64,000 nucleotides of DNA from Blastococcus sp. MG754426 (GCF_021699055.1 NZ_SSXC01000010.1:1-64000); one strand, 5' to 3'. Shown: positions 8,511 through 16,207, counted from the stretch's first letter. The notes: generated by a model not told the origin, from the sequence alone. Translations and numbers: made by a program.

Positions 8511-9454
8511 CGGTGTCCGGCGTCCTGCTCGTCGCCGGCGTCGGTGCGATCGCCGCGGCCCTGCTGATCCTGGCGTTCGTCGTGGTCCCGGCGGGCCCCG
8601 CGCGGGTGCCGCTGACCCGGCTGGACCCGTCGGTCGCGCCGCCGGCCTCGCCGCTGCTCGGCGCGGGCGCGGTGGCCGGCGCCGCGGTCGAGAAGGTGCT
8701 GGTCAGGCGCGGACGGCTGGCCGCGGGCGCCGCCGCCCTCGAGCGGGCCGGCATGTCGGTAACGCTGCCGAACCTCGTCCTCGCCGTCGGGTCGACCACC
8801 GTGCTGGGCGCGCTGACCGGTGGGCTGCTCGGCGGCCCGCTGCTCGCGCTGCTGCTCGTGGTCGCGGTCCCGTTCGGCGCCAAGCTGCTGATCGGCTTCC
8901 GCGCCGGCCGTCGCCAGGCCGCCTTCGCCGACCAGCTGGACGACTCGCTGCAGCTGATGTCGAGCAGCCTGCGCGCCGGGCACAGCCTCCTCCGCGCGGT
9001 CGACTCCGTCTCGCAGGAGGCCGAGGCGCCGACGTCGGAGGAGTTCGCCCGCATCGTCAACGAGACGCGGGTGGGCCGGGACCTCGCCGAGGCGCTCGAC
9101 GACGTCGCCGAGCGCATGGGCAGCGACGACTTCACCTGGGTGGCCCAGGCGATCGCCATCCACCGGGAGGTCGGGGGCAACCTGGCCGAGGTGCTGGACG
9201 CGGTCGGCAACACGATCCGCGAGCGCAACGCCATCCGCCGGCAGGTCAAGGCGCTCTCGGCGGAGGGCAAGCTCTCGGCCGTCGTGCTCATGGCCCTGCC
9301 GTTCGGCGTGACCGCGTTCCTGTCGGTCAGCAACCCGGCCTACCTGGCGAAGTTCACCGAGAGCCTCGTCGGCTACGGCATGCTCGCCGCGGCGGCGCTC
9401 ATGCTGCTGGCCGGTGGCCTGTGGCTCAAGAAGACCGTGGCGATCAGGTTCTGA
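8507..9454 (+). CDS. tadB: TadB inner-membrane platform protein
   Basis: 315 residues from GTG 8507 (GTGA overlap with the tadA stop). There is a hydrophobic N-terminal helix (about 4-24), a pair of helices around 80-125, and a cytoplasmic T2SSF/GspF domain: ADQLDDSLQLMSSSLRAGHS with FARIVNETRVGRDLAEALDD and VAQAIAIHREVGGNLAEVLD. Two C-terminal helices follow. These are hallmark features of the TadB half of the platform that pairs with TadC. The stop overlaps the tadC start by one base. Confidence 0.92.
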   Translation: MTVSGVLLVAGVGAIAAALLILAFVVVPAGPARVPLTRLDPSVAPPASPLLGAGAVAGAAVEKVLVRRGRLAAGAAALERAGMSVTLPNLVLAVGSTTVLGALTGGLLGGPLLALLLVVAVPFGAKLLIGFRAGRRQAAFADQLDDSLQLMSSSLRAGHSLLRAVDSVSQEAEAPTSEEFARIVNETRVGRDLAEALDDVAERMGSDDFTWVAQAIAIHREVGGNLAEVLDAVGNTIRERNAIRRQVKALSAEGKLSAVVLMALPFGVTAFLSVSNPAYLAKFTESLVGYGMLAAAALMLLAGGLWLKKTVAIRF

Positions 9455-10347
9455 TGAGCGGCCTCCCCGTTGCCGTCCTGCTCGCCGCCGTCGGCGTCTG
9501 CGCCGCCGTGCCGCTGCTGGGCTGGGCCCTGCTCGGCCGCGCCCCCGTCGCCACGGTGCAGGCGCGCGCCAACCTGCTGCGGGGCCTCCCGACGGAGGGG
9601 CCCACCGCCGTCCGGACCGGTCCCGGTGCGCTGGCCCGCCTCGCCCGCGGGCTGACCCCGCGGGGGACGGTCAGGCGGCTGGACCGGCTCGCGGCCACCG
9701 CCGGCCGACCGGCGGCCTGGCCGGTGCCGCGGCTGGTGGCGGCCAAGCTCGTGCTCGGGGTGATCGCCGGTGCGCTCGGGCTGCTGATCGCCACCTCCAC
9801 GCCCGGGGTGCTCACCGGCCTGGTCGCGGTCGTGTCGACGCTGGTCGCCTACTTCCTGCCGGAGCTGCTGCTGCACAGCCGGGGGCAGGAGCGCCGGGAG
9901 GCCATCGCGCTCGAGCTCGCCGACACCCTCGACCAGATGACCATCGCGGTCGAGGCGGGGCTCGGGTTCGAGGCGGCCATGGCGCGGGCGGGCAGCAACG
10001 GCAAGGGGGCGCTCGCCGAGGAGCTGGTGCGCACCCTGCAGGACATCGCCGTCGGCCAGCCACGGCGCGACGCCTACCTGGCGCTGGCCGAGCGGACCGG
10101 CGTGCCCGACCTGCGCCGGTTCATCCGGGCCGTCGTGCAGGCCGACCAGTACGGCGTGTCGATCGCCGACGTGCTGCGCACCCAGGCCGCGGAGATGCGG
10201 CTCAAGCGGCGTCAGCGGGCCGAGGAGAAGGCCATGCAGATCCCGGTGAAGGTGATCTTCCCGCTGATCCTGTGCATCCTGCCGACGCTGTTCATCGTGC
10301 TGCTCGGCCCCGCCGTCATGGACATCGTGGCGACGTTCAGCGAATGA
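9454..10347 (+). CDS. tadC: TadC inner-membrane platform protein
   Basis: 297 residues from ATG 9454 (TGATG overlap with tadB). It has an N-terminal helix, a central hairpin of helices, a GspF-like segment (ELADTLDQMTIAVEAGLGFE, then RTGVPDLRRFIRAVVQADQY), and a C-terminal KVIFPLILCILPTLFIVLLG helix. It forms the platform with TadB. It is the last Tad gene here. No separate TadD lipoprotein, RcpA secretin or TadF is seen in the window. A long inverted repeat follows. Confidence 0.92.
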   Translation: MSGLPVAVLLAAVGVCAAVPLLGWALLGRAPVATVQARANLLRGLPTEGPTAVRTGPGALARLARGLTPRGTVRRLDRLAATAGRPAAWPVPRLVAAKLVLGVIAGALGLLIATSTPGVLTGLVAVVSTLVAYFLPELLLHSRGQERREAIALELADTLDQMTIAVEAGLGFEAAMARAGSNGKGALAEELVRTLQDIAVGQPRRDAYLALAERTGVPDLRRFIRAVVQADQYGVSIADVLRTQAAEMRLKRRQRAEEKAMQIPVKVIFPLILCILPTLFIVLLGPAVMDIVATFSE

Positions 10348-10352
10348 GACCT

Positions 10353-10444
10353 CGTCGTCCTCCGGACGGCGCGCGGGGACGACGACACGGCCCCCACATC
10401 GCCGGGGAACGGCCATCGGCCGCGGTGTCGTCCGGAGGACGACG
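10353..10444. repeat. 16-bp inverted repeat with 60-base spacer after the Tad locus
   Basis: Positions 10353-10368 and 10429-10444 are perfect reverse complements. The spacer holds further short GC palindromes (AACGGCC/GGCCG region at 10409-10422). It fills the gap between convergent tadC and the small gene ending at 10453. It may be a bidirectional terminator or a structured RNA. Confidence 0.65.
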
Positions 10445-10452
10445 GTGCGTGC

Positions 10453-10797
10453 TCAGCCGGTGGAGCGGGGCTGGGCGGGGTTGGTGGGGTCGCCCTGCGA
10501 CGGCGGGTTCATCGCCGGGCCGGTGGTCGCCTCGGAGACCTTCGACCCGCCCGCGGCGTGCGACGGGTCGTCGGCCGCCGGCGCGGCGGGGTCGCCGCCC
10601 GAGGGCTGGGCGCCCTCGCGGAGCGACTGGAGCCGGTTCTCCATGATCGTGACCACCTGCACGCGGTCGGCGTGGGCGCGCTCGTACTCCAGCAGGGTCT
10701 CCAGACCCTGGGCGTCGAGCGTCCGGATCCGCGAAGCCAGCCCCTCCACGGGCAGGTGGTCGTAGTCGGGCAGGGGCAGCTGGTCGTGCTCGGTCAT
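10453..10797 (-). CDS. Small conserved actinobacterial protein (DUF8129-like)
   Basis: 114 residues from ATG 10797, with an upstream purine-rich site (AGAGAGGACGAGGG) directly before the start. The N-terminal half has the pattern LPLPDYDHLPVEGLASRIRT, then LLEYERAHADRVQVVTIMENRL. I associate this with a short helical domain in many actinobacterial proteins (DUF8129-like, moderate certainty). The C-terminal half is low-complexity Pro/Ala/Gly/Ser. No membrane helix or catalytic motif is seen; the function is unknown. It has its own promoter (GTGT-N15-GGGTAG, read on the minus strand), mirrored by the promoter of the release-factor-like gene, which suggests shared stress-type control. Confidence 0.7.
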   Translation of the reverse strand: MTEHDQLPLPDYDHLPVEGLASRIRTLDAQGLETLLEYERAHADRVQVVTIMENRLQSLREGAQPSGGDPAAPAADDPSHAAGGSKVSEATTGPAMNPPSQGDPTNPAQPRSTG

Positions 10798-10834
10798 CCC
10801 TCGTCCTCTCTGCGGTTCCGTGTCGCCCGACCGC

Positions 10835-10887
10835 CTACCCCGTCCTCCGCGATCGACACGGGGTGTGAGCGCCCGGTCGGTGGGTAG
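10835..10887. promoter_or_regulatory. Mirror-image GTGT-N15-GGGTAG divergent promoters
   Basis: Minus strand: GTGT at 10856-10859, 15 bases, then GGGTAG at 10835-10840, about 38 bases before the 10797 start. Plus strand: GTGT at 10863-10866, 15 bases, then GGGTAG at 10882-10887, about 79 bases before the 10966 start. CCGCCTACCC (10831-10840) and GGGTAGGCGG (10882-10891) form a perfect inverted repeat. The layout resembles actinobacterial SigB/SigF-type promoters (GTTT-N14-16-GGGTA). Confidence 0.55.
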
Positions 10888-10965
10888 GCGGCGACGGCGG
10901 GAGTGCGGCCCACGCCGCCCCGCCCACCGAACACCCCCGATCGACCGAGGAGTTGTCCCCCCGAC

Positions 10966-12099
10966 ATGGACGTGTCCTTCCTGGAGCCGGTGTTCGCCGC
11001 CGCTGGGCCCTACGCCACGGTCTGCGCCGACGTCACGCACACCACCGAGTCCGCCGACACCGAGCTCGAGCTCCGGGTGCGCGCGCTGAGCGAGAAGCTG
11101 ACCGAGCAGGGGGCGCCGGAGACGGTCGTGGAGGCCGTGCGCAGCCGGCTGCTCGAGGGCAACGAGGGCGGTGAGGCCGGCACGCTGCGGGGCCGCGCCG
11201 TCGTCGCCGCCGCCGACGGCACCGTCGTGCTGGACGAGGTGCTGGCCGACGCCCCCGCCCGCGAGACCGCCGAGTGGTCGGCCCACCCGGACCTGCTCCC
11301 GGTGCTGCGCCAGCTGGCCGGCCGGGTACCGCACGCCGTGGTCGTCGCCGACCGCGTCGGGGCCGACATCACCGTCGCCGGGCTCGCGGGTCAGCCGGAC
11401 GAGGAGCGGCAGGTGGAGGGCGACACCTTCCACATGCGCAAGGTCAAGGTCGGCGGCTGGGCGCACAACACCTACATGCACACCGCCGAGAACCAGTGGG
11501 AGGAGAACGCCGGCCAGGTCGCCGACGAGATCGACTCCTTCAACCGCCGACTCCCGCTGCGGTTCGTCCTGCTCGCCGGCGACGTCCGTGCCCGCCAGAT
11601 CCTGGGCGACAAGGCGCACGCCTCGTGGTCGGACCTCGTCGTCTCCATGGAGGAGGGCGGGCGCGCCGCGGGGGCCGACCGCGAGCCCATCGACCGGCGC
11701 ACGAAGGAACTGGTCGCCGAGCACGAGGCGCGCGACATCGCCACCGCCGTCGACCAGGTGCAGGCGGCCGGCGCGCACGGGCTGGCCGTCACCGGCACCC
11801 CGGCCGTCGTCGAGGCGCTGCGCAAGGGGCAGGTGGAGACCCTCCTGATCACCGACGAGCAGGACGCCGACGCGACCCTGCTGGTGGGCGGCAGCCCGCT
11901 GGAGCTCGGCGTCAAGCAGCAGGACATGGACGCGCTCGGGGTGCACGGCGAGGTCGTCCCCGCCGGTTCGGCGCTGCTGGAGGCGGCGGTCGCCAGCGCG
12001 GCCGGCGTCCTCGTCGTCCCCGCGGCGGCCCTGCCCGGCGACGGGCCGGTCGCCGCGATCCTCCGTTACACCGACGCCTCCACCGACGCCGGCAGCTGA
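10966..12099 (+). CDS. BaeRF family 2 (Vms1/Rv2629-like) release-factor relative
   Basis: 377 residues from ATG 10966; GAGGAG lies about 13 bases upstream. Segments EWSAHPDLLPVLRQLAGRVP, HAVVVADRVGADITV and VGGWAHNTYMHTAENQWEEN, then FVLLAGDVRARQILGD and VDQVQAAGAHGLAVTGTPAV, match the bacterial archaeo-eukaryotic release-factor family that includes mycobacterial Rv2629. The family is related to eRF1/Vms1 and may act on stalled ribosomes or peptidyl-tRNA. No GGQ loop is evident; its activity is inferred only from fold. It is followed 29 bases later by a DUF2795 gene, likely in one transcript from the GGGTAG promoter. Confidence 0.8.
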   Translation: MDVSFLEPVFAAAGPYATVCADVTHTTESADTELELRVRALSEKLTEQGAPETVVEAVRSRLLEGNEGGEAGTLRGRAVVAAADGTVVLDEVLADAPARETAEWSAHPDLLPVLRQLAGRVPHAVVVADRVGADITVAGLAGQPDEERQVEGDTFHMRKVKVGGWAHNTYMHTAENQWEENAGQVADEIDSFNRRLPLRFVLLAGDVRARQILGDKAHASWSDLVVSMEEGGRAAGADREPIDRRTKELVAEHEARDIATAVDQVQAAGAHGLAVTGTPAVVEALRKGQVETLLITDEQDADATLLVGGSPLELGVKQQDMDALGVHGEVVPAGSALLEAAVASAAGVLVVPAAALPGDGPVAAILRYTDASTDAGS

Positions 12100-12128
12100 C
12101 CGGCGCCCCCACGACCGAGGAGACCACC

Positions 12129-12386
12129 GTGACCGATCCGCACCAGGCAGCCACCGCCCCCGGCACCGACCAGGGCAGCATCGAGCGCCGCGCCGCGCTC
12201 GCCGAGGCCCTCGGCAAGGAGGTGTGGCCGGCCGACCGCGAGCAGCTGATCGCCAAGGCGCAGGAGGGCGGTGGCACCGACCGGGTCCTGTCGGACCTGC
12301 AGCGGCTGCCCGCCGGCCGGCAGTTCGAGAACGTCCAGGAGGTCGCCGAGGCGCTCGGGCTCGGCACCGAGCAGCAGCGGTTCTGA
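12129..12386 (+). CDS. DUF2795-like small protein
   Basis: 85 residues from GTG 12129 with GAGGAG upstream (12117-12122). After a flexible N-terminus, the protein has a helical repeat (LAEALGKEVWPADREQLIAK) and the DUF2795 pattern VLSDLQRLPAGRQFENVQEV, then AEALGL. DUF2795 proteins are small, often stress-associated, and of unknown function. It is probably cotranscribed with the release-factor-like gene before it and with the acidic small ORF after it, whose start is two bases downstream. Confidence 0.75.
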   Translation: MTDPHQAATAPGTDQGSIERRAALAEALGKEVWPADREQLIAKAQEGGGTDRVLSDLQRLPAGRQFENVQEVAEALGLGTEQQRF

Positions 12387-12387
12387 C

Positions 12388-12618
12388 GTGACGACGCAGA
12401 AGAAGCCGAGCCCGGAGGCGCTGGACAACGTCACCGAGGACAACGTGGAGACGCGGTCGCAGCTGCTGCCGGAGGAGGAGGGCCTCCGCGGCAGCGGCAT
12501 GGAGGAGGTCGCCGCGGAGGTCATCCTCGCCGAGTCGGAGGAGCGGACGGTCCACCCCGACCCGGACGACGCCCAGGGCGCGCACCGGCAGTCCGCCGAG
12601 ACCGCGGACCTGCCCTGA
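12388..12618 (+). CDS. Small acidic hypothetical protein
   Basis: 76 residues from GTG 12388, beginning one base after the DUF2795 stop and ending one base before the thioesterase start, so it is packed into the operon. The composition is strongly acidic, with Glu/Asp-rich stretches (TEDNVETRSQLLPEEEGLRG) and no hydrophobic core, so it is probably disordered. I recognise no family. Tight packing and actinobacterial codon use support it being a real gene. Confidence 0.55.
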   Translation: MTTQKKPSPEALDNVTEDNVETRSQLLPEEEGLRGSGMEEVAAEVILAESEERTVHPDPDDAQGAHRQSAETADLP

Positions 12619-12619
12619 C

Positions 12620-13012
12620 GTGCGCCACGAGCACCCGGTCCGGCTGCGCTGGTCGGACCCCGACATGCTGGGCCACGTCAACCACGCCCGCGCGCTGGCC
12701 CTCCTGGAGGACGCGCGGCTGGCGATCGGGGACGACCACGCCGGCGGCGGGCTGATCCTGGCCCGCCTGGAGGTCGACTACCTGCGCCAGCTCTACTACC
12801 GGGTCGGCGAGGAGCTCTGCGTGCAGAGCTGGGTGACCCGGCTGGGGACGAAGTCCTTCACCGTCCGGCAGGAGCTGGTGCAGGACGGCGAGGTCGCCAT
12901 CCGCGCCGACTGCGTGCTGGTCGTGTTCGACTTCGCCGCGAACGCCAGCCGGCCGATGACCGACGCCGAGCGGGCGCACTGGACGCGGTACCTGGAGGCG
13001 GAGGCCGGCTAG
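12620..13012 (+). CDS. Hotdog-fold acyl-CoA thioesterase (4HBT)
   Basis: 130 residues from GTG 12620. The 4HBT signature is clear: VRLRWSDPDMLGHVNHARAL, with the catalytic-type Asp in WSDPD, then LEVDYLRQLYYRVGEELCV and LGTKSFTVRQELVQDGEVAI. The length is typical of the YbgC/FadM-like family, which hydrolyses acyl-CoA. The natural substrate is unknown. It is the last gene of a run of four genes. Its final four bases (CTAG) are shared with the stop of the convergent DUF4240 gene. Confidence 0.85.
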   Translation: MRHEHPVRLRWSDPDMLGHVNHARALALLEDARLAIGDDHAGGGLILARLEVDYLRQLYYRVGEELCVQSWVTRLGTKSFTVRQELVQDGEVAIRADCVLVVFDFAANASRPMTDAERAHWTRYLEAEAG

Positions 13013-13557
13013 ACCTGGCCGTAGGCGGCCCACAGCCGGGGGAACCGGGCGGCGAACCACTCGTCGTCGTCCTCCGGGAACGGCTCGCCGGCGGGTTCGC
13101 CGAACTGGTCGTCGACCTCGTCGGGGCCGGGGTCGAGGTCCTCCTCGGCGTAGCCGCGGTCGTCCAGCACCTCGAGCGGTGCGTAGGCCCACTCCTCGGC
13201 GCAGCCGAAGTCGTCCTCGTCCTCGTCCCACTCGAGGTCGACCAGGGCGTCGGGGTCGGCCAGCACCCGCTCGTAGGCCTCCCGGCCGTGGCTGATCAGC
13301 CAGTTCCGGAAGTCGAGGAAGGTGTCGTCGCTCGCCCCGCCGAGGGCGACGTGCGCCGCGGCCCAGAGGTCCCAGCGGTTGGCGCGGGCGCGGGCGGCCA
13401 TCAGCTGCCGGTAGAAGCCGAGGACGTCGTCGTCGGAGAGCTCCTCGAGCGCCGCCGTGAGCGTCTCGACGTGCTCGGCGACCACCGAGTCCTTCGCGGT
13501 CTCGACCGCCTCCGCGCGGGTGTCCTCGACCAGCGTCCAGAAGGTGCTCGTGTCCAC
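13009..13557 (-). CDS. DUF4240 domain protein
   Basis: 182 residues from GTG 13557. The N-terminus has the DUF4240 pattern: MDTSTFWTLVEDTRAEA, then LSDDDVLGFYRQLMAARARA and FLDFRNWLISHGREAYERVL, with conserved aromatic residues. The C-terminal half is very acidic and ends WFAARFPRLWAAYG, the usual close of the family. It is likely a soluble cytoplasmic protein; its function is unknown. It overlaps the convergent thioesterase by four bases. It lies nine bases before the LacI stop on the same strand, so it may be cotranscribed with that regulator. Confidence 0.8.
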   Translation of the reverse strand: MDTSTFWTLVEDTRAEAVETAKDSVVAEHVETLTAALEELSDDDVLGFYRQLMAARARANRWDLWAAAHVALGGASDDTFLDFRNWLISHGREAYERVLADPDALVDLEWDEDEDDFGCAEEWAYAPLEVLDDRGYAEEDLDPGPDEVDDQFGEPAGEPFPEDDDEWFAARFPRLWAAYGQV

Positions 13558-13566
13558 GGGCGGAAC

Positions 13567-14631
13567 CTACCGGCGCGGAGGGGCTCCGCGGAGGTCGTCG
13601 AGCCCGCCGCGCGCGGCGGCGACCGGGCCGGTGCTGTCGCGGACGACGAGCCGCGTGGCCAGCTCCAGCCGCGGGCTCTCGACGGTCTCGCCGTCCACCA
13701 GGCGCAGCACCGTCCGGGCCGCCAGCACGCCCATCTCGGCGAGCGGCTGGTGCACCGTCGTGAGCGGCGGGGAGGACCAGCGGGCCTCCGGGAGGTCGTC
13801 GAAGCCGACGACGCTGACGTCGTCGGGCACCCGCATGCCCCGGCGCCGGACGCCTTCGTAGACCCCCAGCGCCATCTGGTCGTTGGCCGCGAAGACGGCG
13901 CTGGGCGGGTCGGGCAGGGTCAGCAGGCGGTCGGCCGCGCGGGCCCCGGAGGCGTAGCCGAAATCGCCCTCGACCACCAGGGCGGCGTCGAACGGCAGCC
14001 CGGCAGCCTCCAGGCCCGCGCGGTACCCGGCCAGCCGCGCCCGGCTGGCCCACAGGTCGGGGGTGCCGGCGACGAAGGCGACCCGCCGGTGACCGAGCCC
14101 CGTGAGGTGCTCGGTGGCGCTGAGACCGCCGGCCCAGTTGGTCGCGCCGATGGTCGGCACGTCCAGGCCCGGGACGCCGGCCGGGTCGACGACGACGGCG
14201 GGGACCTGCAGCCCGCGCAGCTCGGCGGCGAGCTCGGGGTCCAGCTCGCTGGTGACCAGGATGGCGCCGTCGCTGGCCCGGGCGCCGAGGTTGTCCAGCC
14301 AGCCGCGGGTGGCGCTGGCCCGGCGGTGGATCGCCGTGACCACGGTGCCGACGCCGGCCGCGTGGGCGACGTCCTCCACCCCGCGGATGATCTCCAGCGC
14401 CCACGGGCTGTCGAGGTCGTTGAACACCAGGTCGACCAGCCGCGCGCGGGTGCGGGCCCGGCCGCCCCGGCGCTGGTACCCGCTGTCGCGGAGCAGCTGC
14501 TCCACGCGCTCGCGGGTCCGCGGGGCCACGTCCCCCCGCCCGTTCAGGACGCGCGAGACCGTCGGGACCGACACACCCGCCGCCGCGGCGATCGCCGCGA
14601 TGGTCACCGCGCCGGTCTGCTCGTCGGCCAA
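13567..14631 (-). CDS. LacI-family transcriptional regulator of the adjacent xylanase
   Basis: 354 residues from TTG 14631, supported by AGGAGGAGGT a few bases upstream. The N-terminal helix-turn-helix and hinge read VTIAAIAAAAGVSVPTVSRV, then LNGRGDVAPRTRERVEQLL. The periplasmic-binding-protein-like sensor follows (about residues 65-340), with VDLVFNDLDSPWALEIIRGV, AVFAANDQMALGVYEGVRRR and VSVVGFDDLPEARW. It is divergent from a GH10 xylanase. A palindrome, GAAACTTTC, overlaps the predicted start of xylanase transcription, so this repressor probably releases the xylanase when xylo-oligosaccharides bind. Ligand and site are inferred. Confidence 0.9.
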   Translation of the reverse strand: MADEQTGAVTIAAIAAAAGVSVPTVSRVLNGRGDVAPRTRERVEQLLRDSGYQRRGGRARTRARLVDLVFNDLDSPWALEIIRGVEDVAHAAGVGTVVTAIHRRASATRGWLDNLGARASDGAILVTSELDPELAAELRGLQVPAVVVDPAGVPGLDVPTIGATNWAGGLSATEHLTGLGHRRVAFVAGTPDLWASRARLAGYRAGLEAAGLPFDAALVVEGDFGYASGARAADRLLTLPDPPSAVFAANDQMALGVYEGVRRRGMRVPDDVSVVGFDDLPEARWSSPPLTTVHQPLAEMGVLAARTVLRLVDGETVESPRLELATRLVVRDSTGPVAAARGGLDDLRGAPPRR

Positions 14632-14751
14632 CGGACCTCCTCCTGGTCGGAGCGGCCAGCCTACGGCGGGCGGCGCGGCGCCGGGCGGGCGCGCGGCAGA
14701 CCTCCTCCCTACGGGCGAGGAGCGGCGTCCGGGCTCCGTCCCTGGCTCGTG

Positions 14752-14780
14752 TTGACGGCCGGATGTGACCTACGTAACGT
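14752..14780 (+). promoter_or_regulatory. Xylanase promoter (TTGACG-N17-TAACGT)
   Basis: TTGACG at 14752-14757 and TAACGT at 14775-14780, with a 17-base spacer, fit the vegetative-sigma pattern. Transcription would start near 14787, inside or just before the palindromic operator, giving a leader of about 55 bases to the ATG at 14842. Confidence 0.6.
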
Positions 14781-14791
14781 CCGGGCTCCGG

Positions 14792-14811
14792 CTTCCGGAA
14801 ACTTTCGGAAG
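14792..14811. promoter_or_regulatory. LacI-type operator at the xylanase promoter
   Basis: Two overlapping palindromes are seen: GAAACTTTC at 14798-14806 (centre 14802), and CTTCCG (14792-14797) with CGGAAG (14806-14811). GAAA-N-TTTC palindromes are the known style of operators at actinobacterial xylanase genes. The position just downstream of the promoter suits repression by the divergent LacI protein. Confidence 0.65.
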
Positions 14812-14841
14812 TCGCTCCGACGTCTCGAGGGAAGGCACAGC

Positions 14842-16050
14842 ATGCGCTCTGTGAGGTTCGGTTCGCGGGTGGCAACCCGCTGCGCGGTCGGCGTGGCCCT
14901 GGTCCCGGTCGCGCTCTCCACCGCGGTCCTGCCCGCCTCGGCAGCACCGCAGGACCAGGCGGCCCCGTCGGCCCAGGCCCAGGAGGACCGGTCCTCCGGT
15001 CCGGCCATCCGCAACGGCCTGCGCACCGTCACCCCCGACGACCTGGTCATCGGGACCGCGGTGGCCGGCGGCGGGCACCACGAGGAGGCGGACTACCCCG
15101 ACCCGTTCACCCGCGACCCCCGGTACCGCAAGGTCCTGGCCACGGAGTTCGACTCGGTGTCGCCCGAGAACCAGATGAAGTGGGAGTTCATCCACCCCGA
15201 GCCCGGGGTCTACAACTTCGGTCCCGCGGACGCGATCGTCGCGTTCGCCGAGCGGCACGGGCAGGAGGTCCGCGGGCACACCCTGCTCTGGCACAGCCAG
15301 CTGGCCGAGTGGGTGACCGAGGGCGACTACACCGACGAGGAGCTCCGAGTCATCCTCGAGGAGCACATCCGGACGGTGGTCGGCCGGTACAAGGGCCGCA
15401 TCGACCAGTGGGACGTCGCCAACGAGATCTTCGCCGACACCTGGGACGACGGCGGGGTGCGGCTGCGGGACGGTTCGACCGGCGCGACGGCCAACGTCTT
15501 CATCGAACGCCTCGGCCCCGGCATCATCGCCGACGCGTTCCGCTGGGCGCACGAGGCGGACCCGGAGGCCAAGCTGTTCCTCAACGACTACGCCGTCGAG
15601 GACATCGGCCCGAAGAGCGACGCGTACTACGAGCTCGCGCAGCAGCTGCTCGCCGAGGGCGTCCCGCTGCACGGGTTCGCCTTCCAGGCCCACCTGGACC
15701 TGCAGTTCCCCTTCCCGGAGACCCTCGACGAGAACATGCAGCGCTTCGACGACCTGGGGCTGGAGACGGCGGTGACCGAGCTCGACGTCCGCTTCACCCT
15801 GCCCGAGGACGGGGTGCCCACCGCGGAGCAGCTCGCCGAGCAGGCCGACACCTACCAGGGTGTCCTCGAGGCATGCCTGTCGGTGGACGAGTGCAACTCG
15901 TTCACCATCTGGGGCTTCAACGACAAGTACTCGTGGGTGCCGAGCTTCTCGCCCGGCCAGGGTGCGGCGACGGTGATGTTCGAGGACTACGAGGGCAAGC
16001 CCGCGTACTGGGCCCTGCACGAGACGCTCGCGGAGGCGTCCGGCCGGTGA
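14842..16050 (+). CDS. Secreted GH10 endo-1,4-beta-xylanase
   Basis: 402 residues from ATG 14842. A basic N-terminus and hydrophobic stretch ending PASAAPQ (about residues 1-36) form a signal peptide. The GH10 barrel follows: FDSVSPENQMKWEFIHPEPG, RGHTLLWHSQLAEWV, the acid/base Glu195 in WDVANEIF and the nucleophile Glu313 in AVTELDVRF; then CNSFTIWGFNDKYSW. Both catalytic glutamates and the substrate-facing Trp and His residues are intact. No carbohydrate-binding module follows the catalytic domain. It would cut xylan outside the cell. It stands alone, with a strong hairpin after it, and is divergent from a LacI regulator. Confidence 0.95.
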   Translation: MRSVRFGSRVATRCAVGVALVPVALSTAVLPASAAPQDQAAPSAQAQEDRSSGPAIRNGLRTVTPDDLVIGTAVAGGGHHEEADYPDPFTRDPRYRKVLATEFDSVSPENQMKWEFIHPEPGVYNFGPADAIVAFAERHGQEVRGHTLLWHSQLAEWVTEGDYTDEELRVILEEHIRTVVGRYKGRIDQWDVANEIFADTWDDGGVRLRDGSTGATANVFIERLGPGIIADAFRWAHEADPEAKLFLNDYAVEDIGPKSDAYYELAQQLLAEGVPLHGFAFQAHLDLQFPFPETLDENMQRFDDLGLETAVTELDVRFTLPEDGVPTAEQLAEQADTYQGVLEACLSVDECNSFTIWGFNDKYSWVPSFSPGQGAATVMFEDYEGKPAYWALHETLAEASGR

Positions 16051-16084
16051 TCCGCCCGGTCCGGCTCGCCGGACCCGCCTGAAC

Positions 16085-16123
16085 GCCGGGCGGTCGCTCC
16101 TCCACCGGGAGCGGCCGCCCGGT
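16085..16123 (+). terminator. Hairpin terminator after the xylanase
   Basis: Positions 16085-16100 can pair with 16108-16123 over 16 bp with two G-U pairs, around a 7-base loop, 35 bases after the xylanase stop. Confidence 0.65.
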
Positions 16124-16152
16124 CGGCGTCCGGGCGGCGCCGGCCCGGCCAG

Positions 16153-16178
16153 GTGATCATCTCCGTCCCCCTGGGTAG
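16153..16178 (+). promoter_or_regulatory. GTGA-N16-GGGTAG promoter of the ChaB-like gene
   Basis: GTGA at 16153-16156, 16 bases, then GGGTAG at 16173-16178. The start codon is 30 bases downstream with a good ribosome-binding site between. It matches the GGGTAG promoters at 10835-10887 and suggests the same alternative sigma factor. Confidence 0.5.
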
Positions 16179-16207
16179 GGCCGGGGCCGACCCGAGAGGA
16201 GATCACG

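Noticed and set aside
10453-12681. A 742-codon minus-strand frame
   Set aside because: Only the 114 codons from ATG 10797 have a start, a ribosome-binding site and a conserved pattern; the rest is antisense to the release-factor-like gene.
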